Shown here in pieces: positions 11,119 through 21,975 of a stretch of DNA of 64,000 bases. Positions within the stretch are counted from its first letter, which is position 1; each line of letters opens with the position of its first letter. The stretch is taken from positions 124,001 through 188,000 of the forward strand of contig JAOALB010000005.1 of NCBI GenBank assembly GCA_025331125.1, read 5' to 3'. The notes under the pieces are model-generated. The model was not told where the DNA came from. It saw only the letters and a program-made list of their open reading frames with translations, and ran no database searches. This stretch comes from Mycogone perniciosa (taxonomy: Eukaryota > Ascomycota > Sordariomycetes > Hypocreales > Hypocreaceae). The position numbers and the translations under genes are program-made.

Positions 11119-13359
11119 ATGCAGTTCCTGTCTGTGTTTCTAGGATTAGTGTCCTTAGGTTAGTCTATGTATCATGCCTGGCTGAAGGCAATTACTAACT
11201 CGTTCAATAGGACACTCCCAATTATTGGGAATACCAACAGTGCCCTTCAACGTCAGTTCGGATGGTGCATATGACCTCTCAAGCCTCCGTGCGATTGTTG
11301 TTGATGCTAGGGTTTCGTCTGTCCGAGATCAAGATGGCCTCACCACTATCCCGCCCACGCTGTGGGAATTCGCAGAAACTTTCCGTGATGATTTGGCTGG
11401 TATTGGGATCCGGACGGTTCTGATTCCTGGGCCAAAGGCCGTTGACCACGCCGTGTTTCTGACTCTAGATGGCAATAAATCTCAGTTCTTGAACGCAGCG
11501 GGCAAAAAGACATCGGAGGGCTACCGCCTCTCCGTCACTTCCAAGGGAATTACTCTCAGCGGCGCCAGTCCTCTGGGAGCGTGGTGGGGAACTCGAACCA
11601 TCCTCCAACAGGCTGTGCTCAATAACAAAAAGTTGAAGCTTGGAGCAGGTGTTGATGCTCCTGGCTGGTCACAACGAGGCATGATGGTGAGTGATTATGT
11701 CGATTGATGGCCTCTGCCAGGTGGAATTAATTGACCTTCATCCAGCTAGATGTCGCGCGTCATTACTACCCAGCGGACTTCCTCGCAGAGATGTGTTCAT
11801 ACCTGTCATTCTTTAAGCAAAACGTCTTCCATTTACATTTGAGTGATCATGTATGGGACCAAAACAGGCTGTCTTCCCTCGACCTTGCCAAGCAGCTGTA
11901 CTCTGCCTTTCGAGTGGCTTCTGACGACCCAGCCATAGCCGGCCTGCCGCGTCCGGTCAATGAAACATACAGCCCATTAGTCCTGGATAATCTGCAGCGA
12001 AAATGTGCTCGCCGAGGCGTAACCATCTTGCCGGAGCTCGAGTCTCCAGGACACTCCATGGCCACGACCATGTGGAGGCCAGAAATTGCCCTTTCTGACT
12101 TTAGCATGCTCAACTTGAGCCATCCACAGACGCTCCCGACTGTCAAGACATACTGGAAGGCTGTAATCAACAGCTTCCACTCCAAAATTGTCCACATCGG
12201 GGCAGACGAGTACGACAAACGCTTCATCAACCAATATAGCCTTTTTGTCAACTCTATGCGCTCCTACATCAAGGAGATTTCTGGAAAAGACATACGCATT
12301 TGGGGAACATTCCCTCCGGCTTTGAAACCCAACACTGTGAATGTCGACAAGGATGTGACGATTCAGCATTGGCAGCAGGGTCAAGCTAATCCACTCGACT
12401 TCATCAACAACGGCTACTCTGTCCTCAACAGCGATGATTTCTTTTATCTAGACGTCAAGTACTCATATGACAATTCCTACCCCAAGGAACTGGATATCCA
12501 GCGTGTCTTCCACGGAGCGCCAGACGGGAGTGCTTTCGCTCCAAATATCCTGGATCACACCAACGCAACCAACAACCCGCCTCGTTCTAGTCCCAATATT
12601 CTCGGACACTTGGCTGTCATGTGGAATGATTGGGGCCCTAATGCTAGTACCACCCACGAGGCCTATTACATGGTTCGCAACGGCCTGCCGGCTCTTGCGG
12701 ACAAGCAATGGGGAGGCTCGCTGAAAGAGCAAGACTACGCCAACCTCTTTGCCACGCTTCAGCCCGCGATCCCGGGTCAGAACCTGGACTTGCGCATCCC
12801 ATCCAAGGGTCCGACGATTGTCTCCTATCAGTTTGACAAGCAATTCTCTTCAAGATATCTTGTCCCTGACAAATCCGGTAACCGTTATGATGGCCATCTC
12901 GAGAACGGCGCATGGGTGAGCGACGGTGCTCTCCATCTTGACGGGCGGAGCGCACACCTCAAGACTCCTCTGACGAGCAAGGGTCGCGACTACAAGCTCT
13001 CATTCTCCGTCAGACCCGAATCCTCTGGCGGTGCGCTCGTCTCCGGTCCGCACAGCAGTCTTCTCAATGGCAATGGCACGTCGCCGAAACTCATGCTGGT
13101 GGCTGGTAATATTGCCTATCCCGTGAACTTGACCCTGCCACAGAACAGATGGAGCGATGTCACGGTTGAGGGAATCGGACCGCAGACATTCATATCGGTT
13201 GGAAGCAAATGCCGCGGGACGCAGCGTCAGGAGGTCACTATTTTGATGGGCATCTGGGGATATGAGATGCGACAGGGGCCGATGGCGATGGCGGCGCCGA
13301 TTCAGAAGATTGGAGAGGGCTTCAAGGGAATGATGAGAAACATTACTCTGTCGAGTTAG
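11119..13359 (+). CDS. Secreted GH20 beta-N-acetylhexosaminidase-like enzyme with C-terminal LamG-like module
   Basis: Model: join(11119..11158, 11211..11686, 11746..13359), 709 residues. Intron 1 ends a mini first exon coding the signal peptide (MQFLSVFLGLVSLGHSQ); intron 2 restores the family motif RGMM-LDVARHYYP. The GH20 barrel is clear: SFFKQNVFHLHLSDHVWDQ, LPELESPGHS, and HIGADEYD with the catalytic Asp-Glu pair, then IWGTFP, IQHWQQGQ and MWNDWGPN. Known GH20 enzymes remove terminal GlcNAc/GalNAc or disaccharides by substrate-assisted catalysis. The C-terminal about 190 residues (YQFDKQF...YDGHLENG..., LSFSVRPES) look like a concanavalin/LamG-type beta sandwich, probably for glycan binding. 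Substrate (chitobiose, host glycans or lacto-N-biose type) is not decided by the sequence. Confidence 0.87.
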
Positions 13360-13678
13360 AGATCTGGCATAGTTCGTAGCTCGATGAGTGAATCAAGGTT
13401 TGAGAGACTGTCCTCACTTTGTTGGGTTGCCGATGCTTTATTAGTTCATGATGTATTATTTTATTCTATAGTGTTAATTTTCTGGAATTGTGGACAATGC
13501 CTAGCTTCACTCTACAGAGTGTATTGCTGCTTGGTATGTCCTTTGGGCCTCTGATCCACGCTGCGTTTGTAGTGATTCCTACGAACCGACGTCGAACCCC
13601 GAATTCCTCTGTCATGTTTCCTTGTATACCATAGTTAGCTGTGGCCATAAACATGTATGCTTGGTTAGCAACACAACT
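13360..13678. other. Short gap, GH20 3' flank
   Basis: 3' flank of the GH20 gene, AT-rich at first. No gene seen. The decayed nuclease-like gene begins just downstream and its true 3' limit may extend into this gap. Confidence 0.5.
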
Positions 13679-14172
13679 TCATCCCTCTGGGATTTCCAAA
13701 GCATTCTTCCTGAACCATGGCCAATACACTTCCCTGGCCCACTGACCCAAACGCTGCAGGCCCCATACCGTCTTGTACAGCCCCAAGGAGCTAGTCGTCG
13801 ATCCAAATACCTTCTCCAGCCATAATACGGTTTTTTGTCCCTCCCTTGTCGTAGCTGCGAAGCTCCAATCGTGTCCTTGCACGACAACGGCTGGCAGAAA
13901 GGGCAATCCGTCGAACGAGCCGCCAGACTGGGCAACGAGTGACATCTCTGCCCTCTCAGGCTGCTACTTGCTCTTGGAGTTTCATCCATGTCGAGAGAAT
14001 GCCCCTACAATCTCTGCCTCTTCGGCGTCGGACGCGAGTCGTCGTCGTCGGCCATGGCTTGGCGTCTTTTGTGCGATTTGGGCGACAGAGGCTGGTGATT
14101 GTTATCAGTAGGCTTTAAACAGGCTGCGGAATCAACCTGGGATAGCCAATCGTTAATATCCCCATGTTTCAT
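13679..14172 (-). pseudogene. Remnant of a fungal PD-(D/E)XK nuclease-like (PDDEXK_12-type) gene
   Basis: Two pieces on the minus strand resemble the two ends of one protein. From 14172 to 14005 a 55-residue N-terminus reads MKHGDINDWLSQVDSAACL..., ending TPKRQRL and a TAG. Fungal family members commonly start with an ...WL..V... helix and have a (P)RKRQRL box. From 13945 to 13679 a second frame reads LPFLPAVVVQGHDWSFAATT, then VLWLEKVFGST, LGLYKTVWGLQ and YWPWFRKNALEIPEG, resembling the family's C-terminus. Between them are stops in the aligned frame (including one after WMKLQEQVAA), and most of the roughly 200-residue nuclease-like core is missing. I read this as an internally deleted, frameshifted relic. 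Family assignment rests on memory of these motifs. Confidence 0.55.
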
Positions 14173-14972
14173 GCTGTCACATTGTCGCGAGATCCTTTCC
14201 GGTGGCTTTTTTTTCTTAAAGGGTGATGCTTTGTGCTATGATACTACCCCCTGATCAACAACTGCTCACTCAACATCCTATGCAATTACTACTACTATAA
14301 AATACTATTGTCGCAAAGCACATAAGGCCGCCTATCTGCATATACAGGGGTCATATTTTGCTGGACTTTTGGTCTGACAGCTATAATACCAGAGTAAAGG
14401 CCCCTAATACTCTGTCAGCTAACCGTCTAAAATGATATCTATATATTTCACGATCCCTCTTTATCAACCGCTTAGTCATATAACTTCGAGTGAGCGAAGA
14501 GTCGGAAGGTCGTTATGGAAGGTAAGAGGCCGGATTGAATATCTCAGTAAATTATTCTATAGTTTGTTCAAGAAAAAAGTCAACAGACTTTTTCTGAGCC
14601 TGCTAGATTCCTGTAGGAACATTTCAAACGAGTCAAATTACTCTGCTGATTTAGAGAACACGATATCGTCTTTGCTACACTGGTTATCTGGGTTTCTTTA
14701 TTCTACAAAAACATATTTACACCAAGGAATCATAAGAGTCATCCGGAAAAAGGTTTATTTCTGCCTATCATGAATTCTTGCTAACCCTGTCCGTGACTCA
14801 AGCTCACCATCCACTCCTCTATAACCATTCCCCGTCTGTTGACTCAAAGGATTTCTGACAGGAGCGCGCAACGTGATGCCAGAAAACCCATCTGTAGTAT
14901 CCACGTTAGCATTGTCTGATATTGCTCGTGCGTAAAAATTATTTATAAGACATACCCTGATATTCATAAACA
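14173..14972. other. AT-rich intergenic stretch
   Basis: Visibly richer in A+T than its surroundings, especially 14220-14780. One 113-codon frame (14432-14773) has Lys/Leu/Ser-rich low-quality composition and no recognisable family. It could be RIP-mutated relic DNA, but that was not measured. Confidence 0.5.
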
Positions 14973-15476
14973 TCAGTTGGGCGTCAAGCGCGCCTGGCCA
15001 TGAACCTGGTAGCGTCCATCATGCATGCCAGCAACGACAAGGCATACATAGACATCTGCGTCTTGAGGCACCCCATTGGGCACGACAGCCTCATCGACAA
15101 TGGCAGCATTACCGAGGAATCCAGTGCTGACGCCTTTGGTAATGTGGTAGATAATGCCGTCCGTACGAGGCAGCACATTCATGAATGAGCCATGTGGGGA
15201 GAGAGTGGCAAATTGGTTCCATGACTGATAAACGCCGCTGTTGACTTGCAAGAGACCCTTTCTGGCAAAGATGATATAAGAGGTCCACCAGCACGCTTGC
15301 CTTGCGACATTGTCAGACAGAGGCTGAATAGCCCACTCTGAAAGAACCTTCCAGGGCGGTCGTGTTCCCACGTTGGGCAACTTGATGACATGAAACACCG
15401 TTTGATTTGCCTGTGACTGTGGAACGACTGGCAAGATTGCGTTCACAGAATTGGACTGGGCGAAGATATCAGCCAT
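14973..15476 (-). CDS. Uncharacterised 167-residue protein
   Basis: Single-exon gene without signal peptide or membrane segment. It starts MADIFAQSNSVNAILPVV and ends GRYQVHGQARLTPN. Composition is balanced with regular hydrophobic spacing (WKVLSEWAIQPLSDNVAR, WWTSYIIFARKGLLQVNS, GIIYHITKGVSTGFLGNAAI), unlike random frames nearby, so it is likely a real, mainly beta or alpha/beta soluble protein. I do not recognise the family. A TATATAA element on the same strand at 15560-15566 lies about 84 bp upstream of the start. It sits in a gene-poor, repeat-bearing accessory stretch. It could be a lineage-specific gene; no function is assigned. Confidence 0.6.
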   Translation of the reverse strand: MADIFAQSNSVNAILPVVPQSQANQTVFHVIKLPNVGTRPPWKVLSEWAIQPLSDNVARQACWWTSYIIFARKGLLQVNSGVYQSWNQFATLSPHGSFMNVLPRTDGIIYHITKGVSTGFLGNAAIVDEAVVPNGVPQDADVYVCLVVAGMHDGRYQVHGQARLTPN

Positions 15477-15559
15477 GATGAGACTTTGTTCGGTTTCTGA
15501 ATGGGCAATGTTTTGTTGAGTGAACCAAATCAGTCAGGTCGGCGGACAGATGCTGCCAG

Positions 15560-15566
15560 TTATATA
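15560..15566 (-). promoter_or_regulatory. TATA-like element of the 167-residue gene
   Basis: TATATAA read on the minus strand, about 84 bp upstream of the ATG at 15476. Its spacing supports that start, but there is no direct evidence of transcription. Confidence 0.4.
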
Positions 15567-15681
15567 CCTGTCAAAGAATGACCGATCTTCCTGACTTTGT
15601 AAGCAATGTCTGCCCGAGGTTGAAGAACAATGCCCGTAGATAGCCCAACATCAGCCTCCGACCGATCTCACGAGCAGCAGG

Positions 15682-15935
15682 AATCTAGCTGAATGAGTTG
15701 TTTGATCTCGTCTATGTCGGGACCAACTAGGGGTTGGTTGGTAATACTGGAGGGTTGCAAGAGTATTCTGTAGTCCTGCCCAACATCAACCAAAAGCCAA
15801 TATCAGCTGTATCTGCGCCAGCTTGTGAAGGACCCCTCAAGAACTAAAGATATTCAGCTGAATGCATCGTTTAATTTGAGAAAGCATGGGGCTGACTTGA
15901 GGGCTGCAACGGTGTCTGTAGTCCTGCCCGATATG
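15682..15935. repeat. Imperfect direct repeat (two diverged copies)
   Basis: Copy one at about 15682-15786 and copy two at about 15851-15935 share AGCTGAATG...GTTT-A-T at the left end and GAGGG-TGCAA...TCTGTAGTCCTGCCC at the right end, in the same order and orientation, with point changes and length differences between. A weaker third echo (CAATGCCCGTAGATAGCCCAACATCAGC) lies near 15630. They lie upstream of the 167-residue gene. They do not look like an insertion sequence. Confidence 0.5.
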
Positions 15936-18135
15936 TACGAACATGGCATGTATGATAGGACCAAACCCCGCAATCACCATGACTCCTCACAGCTGCACCC
16001 GCATCTTCAAACCAATGGTGATATTCTGCCACACTGATGCTATATATTGAAGGTTGGGACTTTCTAAATAAGGGCCTTGGCGAGCTTGACGTTGGGATTG
16101 GTGGAAGGTCGATTGTGCAGCTTGGATACAGCCGCAGTAGCGCCGCACCTCGTCTACATGCGATATGTGAGTGATATGTGATATCTATCAGACAACCCCT
16201 CATCGTCTAGGGTTATCGTATACTTCATACAGGTCTTTTAATATTGGTAGTGATAGTATTCCTTACGTATCCTTATCTCCACAAAACCACCTACTCAGCA
16301 TTCACTGGCTCCCTCTCCTCACCAGGCCAATCCTCACTGCTCTTCCATGCTGTCCCACCAGATCATCACCAGAATTCACCCACCCAAACACCAACTAAGC
16401 CCGTCTCCTCTTTCTTATAGCCATGCGGATGCCTCCGCTCGTCAGTGTGCTTCTTACCCGGCAACTGCGCTGCCACATCATCGGCTCGGATGGAGAGACT
16501 CTCGCGTGAAATTCCCCCGAGTAGTGCGTCGATTTCGTGGGCTTTGATGCCACGTCGCTTTTACGAAGTGCATGTAGAATTTAACATATAATTCATATTA
16601 AAATGTGCAGCTTTCTACCTGCATCTATATACACAACTTTATGAATAATATTATGTATTCACGAGCTCATGACCGCGCGTGTTGTCGCCATAGTTGCATC
16701 ACATCCTTACCCTTGGTGAGTGAGGTACTCCATAGCAATTCAGGGCGCCTCTCATTCGTAAACAGGTTATTCTTCTCAGTAGCACAAGTCACAGACAACT
16801 ACACCGTATCGAGAACCTTGATGATGTCAAATTTGCCCTTTTGGAGACTAGGATTCCCCAGTGTCTCTCCTGGTTCCCTTCATGTTGCATCACGGATGAC
16901 CTCGAAATGTCTATGTCTCAGACACTTGACATGTTCTCCCATCTCCCAAACAAGACGAACAACCACCTAATTTGCCCTGTTATTACATCTCCACAGATTG
17001 AAGGTTTGCGATTTGCTGTTATACGCAGCAACATGCAGCCAAGACCCTGCCTTGTATCAGCACCTCGACTTTGATGTCCAATACAGAGTACATACGTCAA
17101 CCAAATCTGAACCCATGCCATCACGAACACCCATCCCATTAAAACACTCACCCAATACCTGCGAGTCACACCAAAATAAATAAAATAAAACCTTTCTCAA
17201 ATCTCAGACACGCCACTCTGACAAAAGCCGGACCTTGGCGAGAATTGTCACTGGCCCCCCCCCCTTGCATCACGAACTTTTCACGCTGTCTCACCTATCT
17301 GTCAGGCTGCTGTCTAAAACACGAGCAAACAAACGGAACTCTCCATACCTGAGCGAGCACATGTAATACTACCCGCACATATACTCCATATAGACAAATA
17401 CCCTCTACGAGTAACGATGTATATACTATGGGCATATTAATCGTTACTGCCCCGTCTTTGAATCTCAAGTCCCGAACAAGCAAGCAATTCCGGGAGCCCA
17501 CTGCCAAGTATCCAACCCCAAGGGAAAAGAAAGCAATCACCCCTGTCACATCACACCCTGGTTAGACCCTGAACTTTTCCCCTTATGTTTTTTTACTGTC
17601 TCAGCTGGACATCCTTTTTGGGATCCTTGCAGGAGAGACTCCCGTATATGGGCCAGTCGTATCGCATCTTTATATGTGAACACATTTTCAAGTGCAGATG
17701 GGGCACAGAGGCATTCATCTGATATTAGCTAGTGGTGGTGGTGGTGTTTGGCTTGTATGTACGAAGTACTTGTATGTATTTGCATGTATTTTGGCTCTAA
17801 TCTCCTGGTAATGGGGTCTGTGGATCAATGAAAAGATTTCTCTTTTCACAATCCAAGCCCTCATCCGTCCTCCCTGTGGAAGATGCCATGTGCCTTGCAA
17901 AGGGGGGAGGGGGTTGGCCGCGATGCACCTCTCACTCGCAGTAAACGCCATAAATGACAGATGGAATAGTAGTAACTTTTTTACCATTAAATTCTCTTGA
18001 GATAGCTCAAACTGTAAATATCCAATAAACTGCCCTGGGGTATTTTTAAATGACATTCCTGCGCCTATCTGTCCGTACCCAAGAACCAAAGTCTGGTGTG
18101 TTGCGACCAAACGGTCCCATCAATAATATCGCCTG

Positions 18136-19992
18136 CTAAGTAAAGTCGTAAACCATTAAGCTCTCTCGGCCATCTCGGGCCTCCTTGAGCACAATGACCA
18201 TCTCATCATCGAATCCTACCCAGTTCTTCTTATCTTCCGGGTCTGAAAGCAGAGGTGAAGATCTACCGCTTTTGCCATCTGGTCCAGCGCTGTTGTCCCG
18301 GTCGTCGCTCTGCCGCGGCTTCACTTCGACGCTGGTACCGCCTACACGGCCTTCCAACTCCCATACTCGGATCTCGTCGCCGCGCGTACTGACACTCACG
18401 GCTTTGCCTCTCGGGGTGATATCTGCGTCTGATATGCCTGATGTGTGTCCCCATAGTCGTATACCTTTGGAAATCTTGAGCGATGTGGCTGTAGAGGTGC
18501 AAAGATGCAGCACTAATGTGTTGTCGGGTAAGGTAGCGAGCAAGTACGGGTGACTGTAGCAAAGCTTGGCTGGGCCGTCGTGATCGGACTCCTGCACACA
18601 CACGGGCGACCCGGGTCGTAGGGGCGAGGACGTTGGTGAGGAGGACGAGGACGAGGATGCTGAGCCCCGAGTCTCTGTGGGGAGTGTGTAGGCGACGCGT
18701 GAAGTGACGATATCGGGCTTGGAGTTGCCGGAGCGTCTGATATCGAAGTCTTGGATACCAATAGACCAGCCTCCGACGGTATCAAAAGCGTAGGCGATTG
18801 AGGCGACAGTCGAGGTCGCCATTCTGCGTATTGACAATGCGAGGGGAACACGTGAATAATGCGATTTTAGTGATGTTAGTAGATGTGGGTCGGGCAGCAT
18901 CATCCCCTCATCGTCATCGTTTGGTAGCGACTCCTCATCGTCGGCTAGGGCTCCCGAACCCAAGGACTGAGTTTCAGAGTCAGTGGCCGAGTCGTCCGGC
19001 TCTGTCATTGGGGGCTCAAAGGTGTGCAGAGAGATAAAGCCCAGCTCCGCTGCCGTCAATACGTAGGGATATGAGTATGCCACCGAGACGAGCCTCCCTA
19101 AGAAGCTCTTATCCTGCCGATACAAGATGCCGATTTTCCTTCGAGCAACGTCCAGCCTCCAAATTCCGAATGTGCCGTCTTCAAAACCAAGAGCGATGCC
19201 CAAGACACCTGCCGACAATCTCTGGCCATCTAGCGCCAGAGACGTCGGCTTCAGGTACAGGCCATCATCTGTATAGATGTCACTTTGAGCTATGGGCCTC
19301 TGCGTCCGCAAATCCCATGCGCGTAACCCTGACTGCAGATCGACCGTAACAGCAAGTCCATCAACAACCTTGACCAATGTCTGGCGTTCCCTCTTTGGTG
19401 TGCTGGTCTCCGAGTCGGAGTCACTGACTGGCAGCTCGTTAACCGCACATCGGCCTCGCGCCCAGTTATGCCGCAGCTTGTACTGCTTCTTCCAATCGAC
19501 GGCATCGATCAGGTTGGTAGAGGTATCGGCGGGGTCGACAGGGTTTGAAGGCGCTTCTCGTCGGCCCCAGCCTCCATCTGCCCAGACGGACTTTTGCGAG
19601 GAGAGTTGGAGCTTGCTGGAGCTTCTTGCCAGCCCGGACTTGAAGCCGGGGATGCGATGAGCGCGAGGGAGGATGAATCGTCGGTAGTAGTGCAGTCGCC
19701 ACAGCTGGGAATCGGAGGCGATGGCGTGGAAGCGTTTCGACACGGGTACTATATCAAGCAGGGCCCGCTCGCTCATGTGGGAAAGAATGCGGACGAGAAG
19801 CTCGTCAGAGAGGGTCGAGATGATGTCGCGCGACGGCGGAGGAGGCGTGTAGGGCTCGGCTCGGCGCTGGCGTTTGGCTGGGACATGGTTATAGTGGTTA
19901 TCGGAATCGCTGTCCTGGCGGCTGGTGCCCTCTATTGGGCCGTCGTGGTAGGACAAGAAGGACAGCCTTCGCTTGTGGTTGTTGGCTGGCAT
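18136..19992 (-). CDS. F-box protein with WD40-like C-terminal region
   Basis: Single-exon gene, 618 residues from the ATG at 19992 (MPANNHKRR); an in-frame ATG at 20028 would add 12 residues of hydrophobic, less typical sequence. The N-terminus is basic with a KRQRR stretch. The F-box follows at about residues 50-95 (ISTLSDELLVRILSHMSERA, VPVSKRFHAIASDSQLWR). The rest contains repeated WD-like blades: VTVDLQSGLRAWDLRTQRP, LGFEDGTFGIWRLD, LWGHTSGISDADITPRGKAV with IRVWELEG, and a terminal MVYDF. It probably acts as substrate adaptor of an SCF ubiquitin ligase, recruiting Skp1 through the F-box; the target is unknown. An acidic, Ser-rich insert (about 340-380) is disordered. Reliable family call, no specific orthologue named. 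Confidence 0.85.
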   Translation of the reverse strand: MPANNHKRRLSFLSYHDGPIEGTSRQDSDSDNHYNHVPAKRQRRAEPYTPPPPSRDIISTLSDELLVRILSHMSERALLDIVPVSKRFHAIASDSQLWRLHYYRRFILPRAHRIPGFKSGLARSSSKLQLSSQKSVWADGGWGRREAPSNPVDPADTSTNLIDAVDWKKQYKLRHNWARGRCAVNELPVSDSDSETSTPKRERQTLVKVVDGLAVTVDLQSGLRAWDLRTQRPIAQSDIYTDDGLYLKPTSLALDGQRLSAGVLGIALGFEDGTFGIWRLDVARRKIGILYRQDKSFLGRLVSVAYSYPYVLTAAELGFISLHTFEPPMTEPDDSATDSETQSLGSGALADDEESLPNDDDEGMMLPDPHLLTSLKSHYSRVPLALSIRRMATSTVASIAYAFDTVGGWSIGIQDFDIRRSGNSKPDIVTSRVAYTLPTETRGSASSSSSSSPTSSPLRPGSPVCVQESDHDGPAKLCYSHPYLLATLPDNTLVLHLCTSTATSLKISKGIRLWGHTSGISDADITPRGKAVSVSTRGDEIRVWELEGRVGGTSVEVKPRQSDDRDNSAGPDGKSGRSSPLLSDPEDKKNWVGFDDEMVIVLKEARDGRESLMVYDFT

Positions 19993-20859
19993 CTTGGACC
20001 AGAACAGAAGTGCGGGTGCGTACGGCATCGACTTGGGGGAACAAGAAGCCCGCCAGGGCCTGACAGTGATGGTGGCGTCGTCGTCTGACTCTGCTTGCCG
20101 TACGGAGTATCGTGAGAAGGCAAAGTCGCAGATCAGCTCCTCTGGAATCCAAGAGCTGGATAGGTGCTCCGGGTAGTACCATTATTATACTCGTATGTAC
20201 GAGCAAGGCTGTGGTGTCAAAGGGAGGGGGTTAGGACGAGGTTTCAGTTTTAGTGCACATACGCCCGCCCCTGTAGGCCCTGTAGCTGCACACCATTCAG
20301 GCGTTTTGTGGGCAAAAAACCCCCCGGTACATACTCAGTACGGAGTACAGATCACAGTCAGGCGCCTCCCCCAGAAATTCCACTTCGAGCGATGGCGTGC
20401 GTTTTGTCTTCCAGGGCATTTGGTGCATTCGGTGCATTCGGTGGGCGGTTTCACCCCAGGCGGACAGGGCTTCAGTTTTCCCACAGTGACGCCCTTAGTG
20501 GCGCCTATCCAAGCCGCTCAGCGAGACCCGAGTCACTAAAGGAGCGGCCATGACCCCTGTAAGCCGCTGCAACGGGCCCGCCGTGCCGCCATAAGATCGG
20601 CCGGCAGTGTCTTGCTTGCCTGTGATGTGATGCTACTCGCATATACTTCTCTCCAAACAATGATAATTGCTTCTTTTCCATACCAGACCCAGTGTGACAT
20701 TGCGGCACGTCACAACTGTGCATTCTTCACTCACGGAAAAAGGATGTACTCGTACAATTGACGACGGGCTGCTTCTGCCCAGAACCAATCGATTCGCAAG
20801 GCGTCGCACGCAATCTTTGTCGCAAAGAAAGGCATCATGAGCCGTCATATTTCCCTTCG
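19993..20859. other. Intergenic, F-box promoter side and MCP1 3' flank
   Basis: No supportable gene. Carries dispersed TACGGAGTA words at 20101 and 20339 just upstream of the F-box gene. Open frames across 19594-20553 on the plus strand are the antisense of the F-box exon or its GC-rich promoter. Confidence 0.6.
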
Positions 20860-21975
20860 TCACAGGCCAACTTTGGCAAAAAGGCCGTCGTAAAGCTTTC
20901 CAACCCATCCATCTGCCGGCCCAGCCTGTGCAACCACTCTCAATCCGCCAACCGCCCACAGCGCAGTGGTGGCCACGACCACAGTCTGGATCCCTATCCA
21001 CCGTCTCCTGCGCTGTCTCTTGGCCTTCTTGTCGATAATCACATTCTGGCTGCTGCCCAGCAAGCCCCTTGACGGCGGCGCTATTCCCAGCCATCTAGCC
21101 ATTCCCCAGATCATGTGGCCAGAGCCGACCACAATCAGACCACCATAGGCAACCTGGGCCACGATTGGGTGTCTCGCAAAGCCATGCGAGATGTAGGCAA
21201 GCCCGATATTTGAGCTGTCCCCTTCGATGACCAGTGGCAGGATTCGATTCATGAAAACGTGGACGCCATAGAAAGCCGTAAAGGCGTAGCCAAACAGCGA
21301 GGTTCTGCTCAAGTGCGGCCATATCCGGACAGAAGAGCGTGATGAACCCGTCGAATCTGCTCGCGACCGCACCAGAGCATACATGCCTGGCGTTGATCCT
21401 CCGTACCTCCTTATGTTCTCTGATCTCCTCAGTAGACGCAGAGCAATGCCGGAGCCTATGTGCGCCACCACTGGGAGCGCAACCAACAGCGGTTCTGTGA
21501 TTGGTGTTTGGTAGAGTTCACGGGTCATCAGGAGGTACGTCTCTGAGCCGGCCATTGTTCGTGTGACGGCGGGTATGAGGGAGACGTTGGCCATATGCAG
21601 GCCGGTGAAGATGGACATGGCGTAGCTCGAGTATTTCTGGATCCGTGTTACTATGTCATTCGGTGAATAGTTAGCCTTTCGAAGCAGCAGCATTCATCAC
21701 GAACAATAGTAGATGGCTCCACGGCCGCTCCCACTCAACCCAGGAGCCATTGTTGAGCCGCTCTTGAGGCTCCTGGCGCTGCCCTCCTCCATGCTGCCAT
21801 CCGTGGTTAGGGAATAGACCGAATCATATCTGTCTGACCCCATTGAAGACTGCAGCTCCAGGGGGTCCATGGGAGAAGGGTCGAGGTGCATAAGAGAGAT
21901 GGACGTCAGGGTCGAGTCTCTGCGCTCCCTGGCCCCATGGGGGATGTCATCAGGGTCCAGCAGGTCGTACTCCAT
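20860..21975 (-). CDS. mcp1: Mcp1-like mitochondrial multi-pass membrane protein (DUF1691)
   Basis: Model: complement(join(20860..21650, 21705..21975)), 353 residues. The 54-nt intron uses donor GTTCGT, branch GCTAAC and acceptor ATAG; splicing creates IYYLTRIQKYSSYAMSIFTG, the conserved entry to the family domain. An acidic, Ser-rich N-terminal about 90 residues precede two repeats of the domain: TRIQKYSSYAMSIFTGLHMA...ETYLLMTRELYQTPITEPLL, then SLFGYAFTAFYGVHVFMNRILP...GFARHPIVAQVAYGG. About five hydrophobic helices are visible, and the C-terminus is basic then hydrophobic (KRQRRRRWIG, VVVATTALWAVGGL). Yeast Mcp1 sits in the mitochondrial outer membrane and affects lipid homeostasis; that role here is inferred from similarity. 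Confidence 0.82.

Larger units (their letters stand above)
15477..18135. other. Gene-poor 2.6-kb stretch
   Basis: No supportable gene on either strand. It contains an imperfect direct repeat (15682-15935), a C10 tract near 17257, a GTG microsatellite near 17731-17746 and one dispersed TACGAAGTA word (17760). The last part is the 3' flank of the F-box gene, which ends at 18136. Confidence 0.55.

Noticed and set aside
14432..14773. 113-codon frame in the AT-rich patch
   Set aside because: Low-quality Lys/Leu/Ser-rich composition in AT-rich DNA where long chance frames are unlikely to mean a gene.
19594..20088. 164-codon plus frame with a hydrophobic stretch
   Set aside because: Mostly antisense to the F-box coding exon and carries no family signature.
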